A DNA stretch of 23,424 nt from positions 1-23,424 of the forward strand of contig JBDLTZ010000327.1 in the NCBI GenBank assembly GCA_039805565.1, read 5' to 3'. The translations under genes and the position numbers were made by a program. A model generated the notes under the pieces. That model had not been told where the DNA came from. It ran no database searches and worked only from the letters and a program-made list of their open reading frames with translations. Positions within the stretch are counted from its first letter, which is position 1, and each line of letters begins with the position of its first letter. This document shows positions 6,033-14,249 of this stretch, piece by piece. Source of the stretch: CALJIC01 sp039805565 (GTDB lineage Bacteria > Chloroflexota > Chloroflexia > Chloroflexales > Roseiflexaceae).

Positions 6033-8276
6033 ATGATGCACTCCCTCGCCGGTTCGACTGCTCGCCGCCTGCGCCCGCAGGCCGGCTATCCCGCCGCGCT
6101 GCTGGCCCTCCTGGCCGCATGCTCCCCGGCGATTGCGGCGGCGGACTCTACGCTGCGCCTGCCGGTGACGCCGTTCCTATGGGCCGGCGCGCTCGGGGTG
6201 CTGCTTGGAATGGGTCTAGCGCCGCGCGAGGCGCACGCCGCTCCACACCCTCGCCGGCAACGTTCCCCGTGGGCGCTCCTACGCCGGGGCCTAGCGCTCC
6301 TGGCGCTCCTGCTGATTGGCGTGAGCACTGTGATCAGCGCGGGGGCCACGCTCCCGCCGCCGGGCTTGGTGTACCAGGATGTTGTGCAGCTCATGGCCTG
6401 GGCGGCGCCGCTGCTGGAGCGCAGGCTCCCGGACACCCCGCCACCCCCGGCCGAGTCGCTGGCGTTCCTCGAGCTGGCGCTGAGCCGCTACTGGGCCGCG
6501 CTGCCGGCCGCAGTGGCGGCCGGGGAGAGCGGCGCACGCCTGCTGGTGGGCGCTGCCGGCGTAGCGCTCACCTGGGTCGGCGCGTTGGCGCTGGGTTGGG
6601 CCTTGCCCGTGGGACGCCAGCCACTGGCGTGGGGCACACCTCTGCTGGCTGCGCTGGTGCTCACTGCCGTGCTCGGCGGATCGGGCGGCACCGCGCTCGC
6701 GATCGGCACCGGGGCGCTGGTACTAGCGGCAGTGGCAGGCGGCGCCAGAGCGCAGCGCGCGGCGTGGGACCGCAGCGGCACCGACTACTCGGATGAAATC
6801 ACGCGGGACGTGCTCGGCTGGGGGCTGGGGCTGGTGATCGCAGCCCTGCTGGCGGCCTGGATCGTGCCGCTCTGGCCGGGCAACCCGATCGCCAAGCTGT
6901 TTGCGGAGCAGGAGCTCCCCTCGGGCATCGCCGCGATGCAGCGCGGGCTCGAGCAGCCGCGCCAGCGCCCCCCGGCGCGCGTGGGTCTCTCGACGCTGCC
7001 GGCCGTGCTGCTGGGCGAGTCGCTGGAGCAAGGGCCGCCGGAGCAAGTGGCGCTGCGCGTGCGGGTGCCCGGCCCACTGCCCGAGGGCCCGGTGCCGCGC
7101 TACTGGCGCGTACGGGTGCTGAACCTCTACACGGGGAGCGGCTGGGGCTCGGATGCGACAGTAGGCGCGCAGCCGCCAACGGTGTTCGGCGACGAGGTGC
7201 CCGAGGGCCTGGTGGCGCAGGAGGTCGAGGACCTGCGGCGCGAGCAGGGGCTGGTGCCGGGGCTGGCCGACGTGATCGGGGTGAACGTGCCGGCAAGCGT
7301 CGAGCGCCTGCCTGACGGCTCTCTGGCGGCGCTGGTGGCCGAGGCCCCCGCCGGCCGCTACCGGGTGCTCTCGCGGCCGATGGAGCTGGCGCCATTGCCT
7401 CCAGCCGACCGCGAGCCACCGGATATGCGCGCCTACCTCGGCCTTCCACGCGGGGTGCCGCAACGCGTGCGTGACCTGGCGAGCATCGTGAGCGGCTCGG
7501 GCTCGCTGCTGCCTGCGCAGGAGCGGGCGCTGCTGATCGAGCGCTACCTGCGCGAGCTTCCGTACACCTACGAGGTAGAGCCGCTGCCGCGCGGCGGGGA
7601 CGCGGTGGACCAGTTCTTGTTCGACATGCGCCAGGGGTATTGTACCTACTACGCCTCGGCGATGGCGGTGATGGCGCGCAGCGTGGGCATCCCGGCGCGC
7701 GTAGCGGTGGGGTACGCCACCGGGACGTACGACGAGGCGGCCGGCGCGTACGTGGTGCGCGAGGCCGAGGCGCACGCCTGGCCCGAGCTGTACATCAACG
7801 GGCGCTGGACGATCTTCGAGCCCACCCCCGTACGCCCGCTGCCGGCCAGGGCTACCGCGCAGCCCGGCGCGCCCGACGCGCTCGCGGTGGCGGAGGCCGA
7901 GCAGGCGCCGCGCGACCGGACGACTGGGCCGCTGGTGTGGGCCGGGGTGCTGGCGCTGGTGGCACTGGTGACCGCGGCTGGCTTCTTGCTGGGGCGACCG
8001 CGTCCCCAACCACCCCTGGTGGAGCGAGCACACCTGGCCTTAGAGCGCTTCGGCGCACGCGAGGGGGTGGCCTGGCCGCGCGGGGCGACTTTGCACGAGT
8101 ATGGTGCGCTCCTCATCCCACACACGAGCGGGAACCCAGAAGCACTGCACGATGTGGTGACGCTGGTGGAGCTGGCGCGCTACGGTGCCCACGGGCTCGC
8201 GCCGGACGAGGAGCGGCGGCTGCTGGCTGCGAGCGAGCGGCTGGGGGACGCGAGAACGAAAAACGACAAACGATAA
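6033..8276 (+). CDS. Membrane-bound transglutaminase-like protein (DUF3488/DUF4129 type)
   Basis: The 747-aa protein has an N-terminal block of hydrophobic helices (about residues 10-60, 85-110, 165-235 and 265-285), then a large extracytoplasmic region and a transglutaminase-like Cys protease fold. The catalytic Cys537 (QGYCTYYASAMAVMAR) and His581 (EAHAWPELYI) are clear. The third position is Glu596 (TIFEPTP), where many relatives have Asp. A final membrane helix (about 633-655, GPLVWAGVLALVALVTAAGF) leads to a cytoplasmic DUF4129-like tail ending near residue 740. Relatives such as TgpA of Pseudomonas act in the cell envelope; the substrate here is unknown. ATG 6033 and ATG 6036 are adjacent; GGGAG at 6025-6029 fits the second slightly better. 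The last codons and the TAA are encoded by a heptamer array. Confidence 0.88.
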   Translation: MMHSLAGSTARRLRPQAGYPAALLALLAACSPAIAAADSTLRLPVTPFLWAGALGVLLGMGLAPREAHAAPHPRRQRSPWALLRRGLALLALLLIGVSTVISAGATLPPPGLVYQDVVQLMAWAAPLLERRLPDTPPPPAESLAFLELALSRYWAALPAAVAAGESGARLLVGAAGVALTWVGALALGWALPVGRQPLAWGTPLLAALVLTAVLGGSGGTALAIGTGALVLAAVAGGARAQRAAWDRSGTDYSDEITRDVLGWGLGLVIAALLAAWIVPLWPGNPIAKLFAEQELPSGIAAMQRGLEQPRQRPPARVGLSTLPAVLLGESLEQGPPEQVALRVRVPGPLPEGPVPRYWRVRVLNLYTGSGWGSDATVGAQPPTVFGDEVPEGLVAQEVEDLRREQGLVPGLADVIGVNVPASVERLPDGSLAALVAEAPAGRYRVLSRPMELAPLPPADREPPDMRAYLGLPRGVPQRVRDLASIVSGSGSLLPAQERALLIERYLRELPYTYEVEPLPRGGDAVDQFLFDMRQGYCTYYASAMAVMARSVGIPARVAVGYATGTYDEAAGAYVVREAEAHAWPELYINGRWTIFEPTPVRPLPARATAQPGAPDALAVAEAEQAPRDRTTGPLVWAGVLALVALVTAAGFLLGRPRPQPPLVERAHLALERFGAREGVAWPRGATLHEYGALLIPHTSGNPEALHDVVTLVELARYGAHGLAPDEERRLLAASERLGDARTKNDKR

Positions 8277-8341
8277 ATTGAACACTCCTCCTGTTTCACG
8301 TTCGGCCGTGAGCGTTCTGCCTTCAGCATTCAGCGTTTGAC
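8254..8341. repeat. Degenerate heptamer arrays spanning the transglutaminase stop
   Basis: The units GAACGAA, AAACGAC, AAACGAT, AAATTGA (8254-8281) supply the last residues (TKNDKR) and the TAA stop of the gene. After a short gap a second set runs 8293-8341: GTTTCAC, GTTCGGC, CGTGAGC, GTTCTGC, CTTCAGC, ATTCAGC, GTTTGAC. The units are degenerate but keep a 7-bp register. Confidence 0.75.
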
Positions 8342-8425
8342 GTAGGCGGGCGCTGATCTTGCAATAGGTTGGGTGGGCCGGTACGGCACCGCATTCGCCT
8401 ACGGGTGACAGAAGGAGATCACAGC

Positions 8426-8653
8426 ATGGATCTGTCCGAGGTCATCGCCACTATCACACGGCTGGAGCAGGAGCGCGAGACGATCTACGCCGACGACCGG
8501 GTGACGGCGCAGGAGAACCCGCGGCTGCACGAGCTCGAGACCGAGCTAACGCGCCTGTGGGACCTGAAGCGCCGGCTGGAGGCCGCGCGCGCGGTGGGCA
8601 GCGATGAGCCGGTGGTGCCGCAGCCGAAGCAGATGGAGGACATGGACCGGTAG
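8426..8653 (+). CDS. DUF2630 family small protein
   Basis: This 75-aa, highly charged protein is predicted to be largely alpha-helical. It matches my recollection of DUF2630: an N-terminal I-x-x-L-x-x-E pattern (VIATITRLEQERETIYADD), a central L-x-x-LE-x-EL-x-x-LWDLKRRL segment and a Pro/Gln-rich tail. The family is common in Actinobacteria and Chloroflexota and has no established function. An upstream in-frame start at 8369 is possible. ATG 8426 is preferred because of a clean AAGGAG (8412-8417) 8 nt before it and because the family N-terminus begins there. It is flanked by the transglutaminase and the secreted protease with no overlap, so it is probably its own unit. Confidence 0.8.
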   Translation: MDLSEVIATITRLEQERETIYADDRVTAQENPRLHELETELTRLWDLKRRLEAARAVGSDEPVVPQPKQMEDMDR

Positions 8654-8735
8654 CCGCCCATACACGAGCCGCACGCAGCTGCACGAAGGCGCGACGGAGC
8701 TCGAGCCCGCCCTAACTCCCCCTTTCTCAACCTAG

Positions 8736-8744
8736 TGCTACGAT
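8736..8744 (+). promoter_or_regulatory. Possible extended -10 before the secreted protease
   Basis: TGCTACGAT (8736-8744) fits TG-n plus a -10-like hexamer, about 70 nt before the protease ATG. No convincing -35 is visible. The rest of the 160-bp gap holds nothing I recognise. Confidence 0.25.
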
Positions 8745-8813
8745 AGTACTGATCGCGCTCTGTCGCGTCCTACGGGCGCATGACGGACATCTCAGCAGCA
8801 TCGGAGTAGTGTC

Positions 8814-11800
8814 ATGCAACCCTCCCATCGCGCCCGGGTGTGGCCCGCACTCCTGGCAGGAATGCTCGTAGCCGGGCTTCTGTCAGCTGGCTTGACCGCC
8901 GCGCAACCCTCGGCTCAGGCAACCCTCACCGCACGCTACGGCAAGCTCTCGCCGCGGCTCGCGCAGCTCGCCGACGCATCCACCGCCACCCGCTCGCTCG
9001 CCCAGATGTCCGCGGCGCTCAGCGTCCCCTCAGACGGGCCCGGCAGCCTGCTTACAGCGACAGACGGCCGGCTGCTCGTCACGGCCCGCGTAGCGACAGC
9101 GGATGACGCAACCCTGCGCGCGGTGGTCGCCACTGGCGCCGAGGTGACTCACGTGGCGGCGCAGTACCGCGCAGTGACAGCCTTCATCAGCCGCAAGCAG
9201 CTGGCCTCCCTCGCGGCCATCCCAGGGGTCGAGTATGTGCAGGAGGAGCTCGCGCCGCTGACGAGCACAGTTCTCGGACCACGAGCGCAGCTCCCAGCCG
9301 CACAGTCAGGGTGCGCGCCGATCGTCTCCGAGGGCGACACGCAGCTCAACGCGGCCTCCGCCCGCTCGACATACAGCCTGGACGGCAGCGGCGTGACCGT
9401 GGGCGTGCTCTCGGACTCATTCGACCAGGACACAAGCGCCCCCACCAGCGCAGCGAACGACATCGCCAGCGGCAACCTGCCCGGCCCGACTAACCCGTGC
9501 GGACGCCTCACAGCAACCAACGTCATCGACACTTACAGCGGCAGCGACGGCAGCGACGAGGGCCGCGCGATGGCGCAGATCGTCCACGACCTAGCGCCCG
9601 GCGCGAACCTGGCGTTCGCCTCGGCGTTCAACGGGCTCACTTCGTTTGCGGACAACATCCGCGCGCTGCGGAGCCAGGCCGGCGCACAGATCATCGTGGA
9701 CGATGTGAGCTACTTCAACGAGCCGTTCTTCCAGGACGGCCCGGTGTCCGTAGCGATCTCCGACGTCGTGGCGGACGGGGCATCGTTCTTCACCGCCGCG
9801 GGCAACAGCAACGAGATCGTCGGCGGGCAGAACGTCACTTCATACGAGGCGCCGGCCTACCGGCCCGTGACTTGCCCGACACTGCCCTCGGGCGCCGGCT
9901 CGACCTGCCACGACTTCAATCCTGCCGCCGGGACGACCGACAACACGGCGTCCTACACGCTTTCCAACGGCGGCGGCCTGATAGTCATCCTGCAGTGGGC
10001 CGAGCCGTGGTACGGCGTGACTACCGACCTCGACCTGTACGTCCTGGACGACAGCAGCGGGGCGACGCTCGCTCGGAGCGAAGACGGCAACACCGGCGCG
10101 GCAGGCTCGCAGCAGCCCTTCGAGTACGTAAGTTACACCAACACCAGCGGCGGCTCAAAGACGGTAAACATCGTCGTCAGCCGCTACTCGTCGAGCGGGA
10201 CGCCCCGCCTGAAGTACCTGTTCATCCGCTCCTCGGGCCTGACCTCGGTTGAGTACAGCACCTCCAGCGACGGCGATATCGTTGGCCCAACGGTGTTCGG
10301 GCACTCCGCCGCGCCCGACGCGATCAGCGTGGCGGCCGTGCCGTACTACGACAGCACGACGCCCGAGGACTTCTCCTCGCGCGGGCCGGCGACGAACTAC
10401 TTCGGGCCGGTGAGCGGGACGACGGCGGCGGCGGCCCTGTCCAGCCCGCAGACGATCAACGCGCCGCAGCTTGCGGCCACTGACGGCGGGCGCAACACAT
10501 TCTTCGGCGGCTCCTACAGCGGCGTCTACCGCTTCTACGGCACCAGCGCGGCGGCCCCGCACGCCGCAGCCGTCGCAGCCCTGGTCCGCCAGCGCGCCGT
10601 ACAGCTCGGGCTCGGCACGAGCCAGGCGACGCTCCTCACGGCGCTGACCGGCACCACCCGCAGCATGACCGGCGGCACGAGCGCCTCGGTCGGCGCCGGC
10701 CTCATTGATGCCTCCGCCGCGGTTGCATCGCTCGCAAACGCAGCGACGTCCACGCCCACAGCCACCGGCACTGCCACGGCGACGCCTACGGTGACGTCCA
10801 CGCCCTCTGCCACCCGCACTGCCACGGCCACCCGCACTGCCACGGCCACCCGCACTGCCACGGCGACGCCTACGGCAACTCGCACTGCCACGGCCACCCG
10901 CACTGCCACGGCCACCCGCACCGCCACGGCGACGCCTACGGCGACCAGCTCCACGCCAACAGCCACGCACACCCCAACCCCAGTGATCGCAGCGGCGCCC
11001 AGAGTACGCAGGGTATCGCCTGCCAGCGCACCGGCCGGGGCCGCGCTCGACATCACCATCACCGGCGCGAACTTCCAGAGCGGTGCATCGGTCATCCTGG
11101 ACGCAGACCCACCGATCGCGCTGAGCGTGAGCTTCATCAGCGCCACATCGCTCCGCGCGGCCGTACCGGCGAGCGTGCCGGCGGGACGCTATGACCTGGT
11201 CGTGACCAACCCAGACGGGCGGAGCAGGACCCGGGCCGACGCCCTGACACTGCTTCAACCGAGCCCTCCGCGCGTCTACGACGTGTGGCCTCGCCGGGGA
11301 ACCAATGACCAGCCGGTGGTCATCGAGATTGAAGGCGAGAACTTCGCACGCGACGGCGTAAGCGCATGGCTCGAGCAGGGAGATGTGACCGTCGAGCTCC
11401 AGGGCGTCGTGGCGGCCGACGATGAGCACCTGACAGCAGTCGTGCCGATATCGATCACCGCCGGCACCTACACGCTCGTTATCACCAATCCGAGTGGGCT
11501 GTCGACCACGCGTCCCGCGGCCTACACAGCGTTCGACGCGAATACCCAGGACCTGAGCGCGAGGTATTCCGGCTTCTGGGTGGACCCGGCCACGCCACAG
11601 GAGGGGGAGGAAATCCAGCTCGGGCTAAGCGTCAAGCGGCAGGGCGGCGGTACAGATTCCCTGAGCGGCGTGGCGGTGGACTTCTACCTTGGTGAGCCGG
11701 GCGAGGTGGGGAGCGAGCGGATCGGCCGATCGCTGCTCCCCTCGCTGCCGTCCAACCGGCGCGCCGCCGCTACCCTTTCGTGGACCCCGCCAGAGGAGGG

Positions 11801-12656
11801 CGTCTACCTGATCTACGCGGTGATCGACCCCGACAACGCTGTAGCGGAGACCGACGAGACGAACAACACCTTCTCGCGCACGGTAGAGGTAGCACCGAGA
11901 TCGTCCTCCGCAGACGACGAGCCCCCGACGGTGACCAGTGTCGAGGCCGACGGCGGCGCGCAGCTCACGGATGACCTCCAGGTCACGCTGGCAATCAGCG
12001 CGACCGACGAGGGTGGGACGGGCGTGAGTCAGGTGCTGATTGTCGAGTACGAGCTGCGGCGCTCGGAGGGTGGCTGGACGCCCGTCAAGGTCGGCGAGTG
12101 GCAGTCGTACGAGGCGAGCGTCGAGTATACCTGGCAGCTCCAGCCGAACCCCGGCGCGCACTACCTGGAGGTCTGGGCGGCGGACGGCGCGGGGAACATT
12201 GCGCCTGCCGGACGGCGGGCAGTGGTGAACTACCTCCCCTCGCCGGCGAGCATCGTGCAGAGCCAGCGCCACGGCTACCGGCTCAGGCTGGAGGCCGGGC
12301 AGGTAGTGACGCTGACGACCCTATCCGGCGACGCCGACCTCTACATCTGGGGGTCGGGTGGGCTGCAGCACAGCCACCTGGACGGCACCGCGACGGACGA
12401 AGTGACGATCTCAGCCGGCGGCATCTACCGCGTGGAGGTATACGGCTATGAGAGCTCGGAGTACGAGCTGAGCTTCAGCCCATCGCTCGGCGTGAGCGCT
12501 GCGGGCGGAGCGCTAGCAAACAGCGTGAGCCTGACGAGCAAGCAGGTGCTCAACGCCCCTGAGGCGCCATACGATGAAGAGCCCACGGCAGGCCAGGTGG
12601 CAGTGCCGGAGGCGCTCCCGGTGGGGACGGTGTACCTGCCGATCACAGCACGCTGA
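8814..12656 (+). CDS. Secreted multidomain subtilisin/sedolisin-fold serine protease
   Basis: This is a 1280-aa exported protein. Signal peptide: residues 1-31 (basic start, then LLAGMLVAGLLSAGLTA). The protease domain covers about 185-640, with Asp201 (VGVLSDSFD), a DEGRAMAQIVHDLAPGA block and Ser578 (GTSAAAPHAAAVAAL). Where classical subtilases have HGTH, this block has Glu249; His258 follows in IVHD. This fits the S53-like subset of the S8/S53 superfamily, which uses Glu-Asp-Ser. A Thr-rich linker (about 645-722) then joins two IPT/TIG Ig-like domains (about 727-905), a CARDB-like domain (about 908-1025), another Ig-like segment and a PPC-type domain (about 1150-1225). It ends in VYLPITAR. 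GGAG (8803-8806) lies 7 nt before the ATG. The likely role is extracellular proteolysis; the substrate is unknown. Confidence 0.88.
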   Translation: MQPSHRARVWPALLAGMLVAGLLSAGLTAAQPSAQATLTARYGKLSPRLAQLADASTATRSLAQMSAALSVPSDGPGSLLTATDGRLLVTARVATADDATLRAVVATGAEVTHVAAQYRAVTAFISRKQLASLAAIPGVEYVQEELAPLTSTVLGPRAQLPAAQSGCAPIVSEGDTQLNAASARSTYSLDGSGVTVGVLSDSFDQDTSAPTSAANDIASGNLPGPTNPCGRLTATNVIDTYSGSDGSDEGRAMAQIVHDLAPGANLAFASAFNGLTSFADNIRALRSQAGAQIIVDDVSYFNEPFFQDGPVSVAISDVVADGASFFTAAGNSNEIVGGQNVTSYEAPAYRPVTCPTLPSGAGSTCHDFNPAAGTTDNTASYTLSNGGGLIVILQWAEPWYGVTTDLDLYVLDDSSGATLARSEDGNTGAAGSQQPFEYVSYTNTSGGSKTVNIVVSRYSSSGTPRLKYLFIRSSGLTSVEYSTSSDGDIVGPTVFGHSAAPDAISVAAVPYYDSTTPEDFSSRGPATNYFGPVSGTTAAAALSSPQTINAPQLAATDGGRNTFFGGSYSGVYRFYGTSAAAPHAAAVAALVRQRAVQLGLGTSQATLLTALTGTTRSMTGGTSASVGAGLIDASAAVASLANAATSTPTATGTATATPTVTSTPSATRTATATRTATATRTATATPTATRTATATRTATATRTATATPTATSSTPTATHTPTPVIAAAPRVRRVSPASAPAGAALDITITGANFQSGASVILDADPPIALSVSFISATSLRAAVPASVPAGRYDLVVTNPDGRSRTRADALTLLQPSPPRVYDVWPRRGTNDQPVVIEIEGENFARDGVSAWLEQGDVTVELQGVVAADDEHLTAVVPISITAGTYTLVITNPSGLSTTRPAAYTAFDANTQDLSARYSGFWVDPATPQEGEEIQLGLSVKRQGGGTDSLSGVAVDFYLGEPGEVGSERIGRSLLPSLPSNRRAAATLSWTPPEEGVYLIYAVIDPDNAVAETDETNNTFSRTVEVAPRSSSADDEPPTVTSVEADGGAQLTDDLQVTLAISATDEGGTGVSQVLIVEYELRRSEGGWTPVKVGEWQSYEASVEYTWQLQPNPGAHYLEVWAADGAGNIAPAGRRAVVNYLPSPASIVQSQRHGYRLRLEAGQVVTLTTLSGDADLYIWGSGGLQHSHLDGTATDEVTISAGGIYRVEVYGYESSEYELSFSPSLGVSAAGGALANSVSLTSKQVLNAPEAPYDEEPTAGQVAVPEALPVGTVYLPITAR
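10809..10940. repeat. 66-bp tandem repeat encoding the Thr-Ala linker
   Basis: Two 66-bp copies (10809-10874 and 10875-10940) differ at only a few positions. Each is built from 18-bp subunits encoding TRTATA and ends with a Thr-Pro. They encode the flexible, probably surface-exposed linker between the protease domain and the IPT/TIG domains. Confidence 0.9.
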
Positions 12657-12727
12657 CGAGCGGCTCGGAAAGCGAGAGGCTGGGAGGACATGTCTCCCTG
12701 ATGTCCATGTTCCGGCAATCATCCCCG

Positions 12728-12736
12728 TGGTAAGAT
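12728..12736 (+). promoter_or_regulatory. Extended -10 before the class V aminotransferase
   Basis: TGGTAAGAT (12728-12736) repeats the TGG-plus-hexamer pattern seen before ilvD and uvrC. It lies 36 nt before the ATG, with AAGGAG at 12759-12764. No good -35 is visible. Confidence 0.45.
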
Positions 12737-12772
12737 AGGGGCTCTTGAGCTATTCCCGAAGGAGCCCCTACC

Positions 12773-14128
12773 ATGCCTGCATTCGATCTCGCCTGGGTCC
12801 GCTCGCAGTTCCCTGCGCTGCGCCAGGAGGTGAACGGTCGCCCGGCCGTCTTCTTCGACGGCCCCGGCGGCACCCAGGTGCCCCAGCGTGTCATCGACGC
12901 CATAGCCGACTACCTGACCCGCTCGAACGCCAACGTCCACGGCGCCTTCGCCACCAGCGAGCGCAGTGACGCCGTGATCGCCGCAGCGCACGCCGCCATG
13001 GCCGACCTGCTCGGGTGTGACCCGGACGAGGTAGTGTTCGGCGCCAACATGACCACCCTCACATTCCAGTTCGCGCGGGCGATCGGGCGCGAGCTGAAGC
13101 CCGGCGATGAGATCGTGCTGACCCGGCTGGACCACGACGCCAACGTCGCCCCGTGGGCCGCGCTGGAGGAGCAGGGCGCCGTCATCCGCTACGTCGATGT
13201 GGACGTGGAGGACTGCACGATCGACATGGCCGACATGGCGCGGGCGATCACCCCGCGCACCAAGCTCGTGGCGCTGGGCTACGCCTCGAACGCCGTGGGC
13301 ACGGTGAACGACGTGGCCGAGGTGGTACGAATGGCGCACGCGGTGGGCGCGCTCACCTACATCGATGCCGTCCACTACGCGCCGCACGGTCCGATCGACG
13401 TGCGCGCTCTGGACACCGACTTCCTGGCCTGCTCGCCGTACAAGTTCTTCGCGCCGCACGCCGGCACGCTGTACGGCAAGCGCGAGCATATGGCGCGCCT
13501 CCGGCCGTACAAGGTGCGGCCGGCCACTGACGAGCTACCCGGCCGCTGGATGACCGGCACGCAGAGCCACGAGAGCATGGCCGGCGTGACGGCGGCGGTG
13601 GAGTACCTGGCCGAGCTCGGAGCACAGATCGCAAAGGGCAAGGTGAGCGCGGGCGCGTCGGCAGCACCAGCCGAGTTCGAGGCGGCGAGCGGCGAAGGGG
13701 GGGCAGGCGCCGCCCACGCCGACGACGACCAGGCCCCGGCCGCGGTCCCCGGGCGGCGCGCGGCGCTCCTGGCGGCCATGGAGGCCATCCGCAGCTACGA
13801 GCGCGAGCTGAGCGAGAAGCTGGTGGCGGGGCTGCTGGCAATCCCCGGCCTCGCGTTCTACGGCATCACCGACCCAGCGCGCTTCGACCGGCGCACGCCG
13901 ACGGTGGCGGTGCGCCTGGAGGGGTACACGCCCCGCGAGCTCTCGGAGGAGCTCGGGCGGCGCGGCATCTTCAGCTGGGACGGCAACTACTACGCACTGA
14001 ACCTGGCCGAGCGGCTGGGCCTGGAGGACAAGGGCGGCATGCTCCGCATCGGGCTGGTGCACTACAACACGCCCGAGGAGATCGATGTGCTGCTGGCGGC
14101 GCTGCGGGAGCTCGCGGCCGCCCGCTAG
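12773..14128 (+). CDS. Cysteine desulfurase-like class V aminotransferase
   Basis: This is a PLP-dependent fold-type I enzyme of 451 aa, class V, closest by eye to the VC1184-type cysteine-desulfurase-like family (TIGR01976). Visible marks are the N-terminal FFDGPGGTQVP substrate loop, NANVHGAF, a TRLDHDAN segment, IDAVHYAPHG (with the PLP-pyridine Asp) and the Schiff-base Lys224 in CSPYKFFAPHAGTLYG. The C-terminal domain has RRTPTVAVRLEGYTP and an FSWDGNYYALNLAERLGL block. IscS-type desulfurases have a Cys-containing active-site loop that I do not see here, so sulfur transfer is not assured. An Ala/Gly-rich low-complexity insertion of about 35 residues (about 290-325) interrupts the usual link between domains. 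No isc or suf genes are nearby; the role is unassigned. Confidence 0.88.
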   Translation: MPAFDLAWVRSQFPALRQEVNGRPAVFFDGPGGTQVPQRVIDAIADYLTRSNANVHGAFATSERSDAVIAAAHAAMADLLGCDPDEVVFGANMTTLTFQFARAIGRELKPGDEIVLTRLDHDANVAPWAALEEQGAVIRYVDVDVEDCTIDMADMARAITPRTKLVALGYASNAVGTVNDVAEVVRMAHAVGALTYIDAVHYAPHGPIDVRALDTDFLACSPYKFFAPHAGTLYGKREHMARLRPYKVRPATDELPGRWMTGTQSHESMAGVTAAVEYLAELGAQIAKGKVSAGASAAPAEFEAASGEGGAGAAHADDDQAPAAVPGRRAALLAAMEAIRSYERELSEKLVAGLLAIPGLAFYGITDPARFDRRTPTVAVRLEGYTPRELSEELGRRGIFSWDGNYYALNLAERLGLEDKGGMLRIGLVHYNTPEEIDVLLAALRELAAAR

Positions 14129-14141
14129 GCCCTGAACGCGC

Positions 14142-14170
14142 TTGACGGGTGTGGGGAGTACCTTTATACT
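14142..14170 (+). promoter_or_regulatory. Sigma-70-type promoter of the urease operon
   Basis: TTGACG (14142-14147) and TATACT (14165-14170) are separated by exactly 17 bp. They lie just after the aminotransferase stop and about 80 nt before ureA. This is one of the two best promoter matches in the window. The predicted transcription start is near 14177. Confidence 0.75.
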
Positions 14171-14203
14171 CCTTGGACATTCTGCACAAAGAAAATATCA
14201 GCA

Positions 14204-14241
14204 GCGGGCGTGTGTACGCGCGCCCGCCGCACGATATGCGG
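14204..14241 (+). promoter_or_regulatory. Stem-loops in the ureA 5' leader
   Basis: One hairpin (14204-14227, GCGGGCG / CGCCCGC plus G-U and G-C pairs, loop GTAC) is followed by a competing small stem, CCGCA 14227-14231 / TGCGG 14237-14241. The second stem overlaps the start of the ureA ribosome site (GGAGGA, 14240-14245). This may affect translation; no known riboswitch is recognised. Confidence 0.35.
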
Positions 14242-14249
14242 AGGACCGG

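Noticed and set aside
6723..8033. A 436-codon minus-strand frame within the transglutaminase gene
   Set aside because: It is antisense to a coherent membrane and transglutaminase domain protein and no motif is present.
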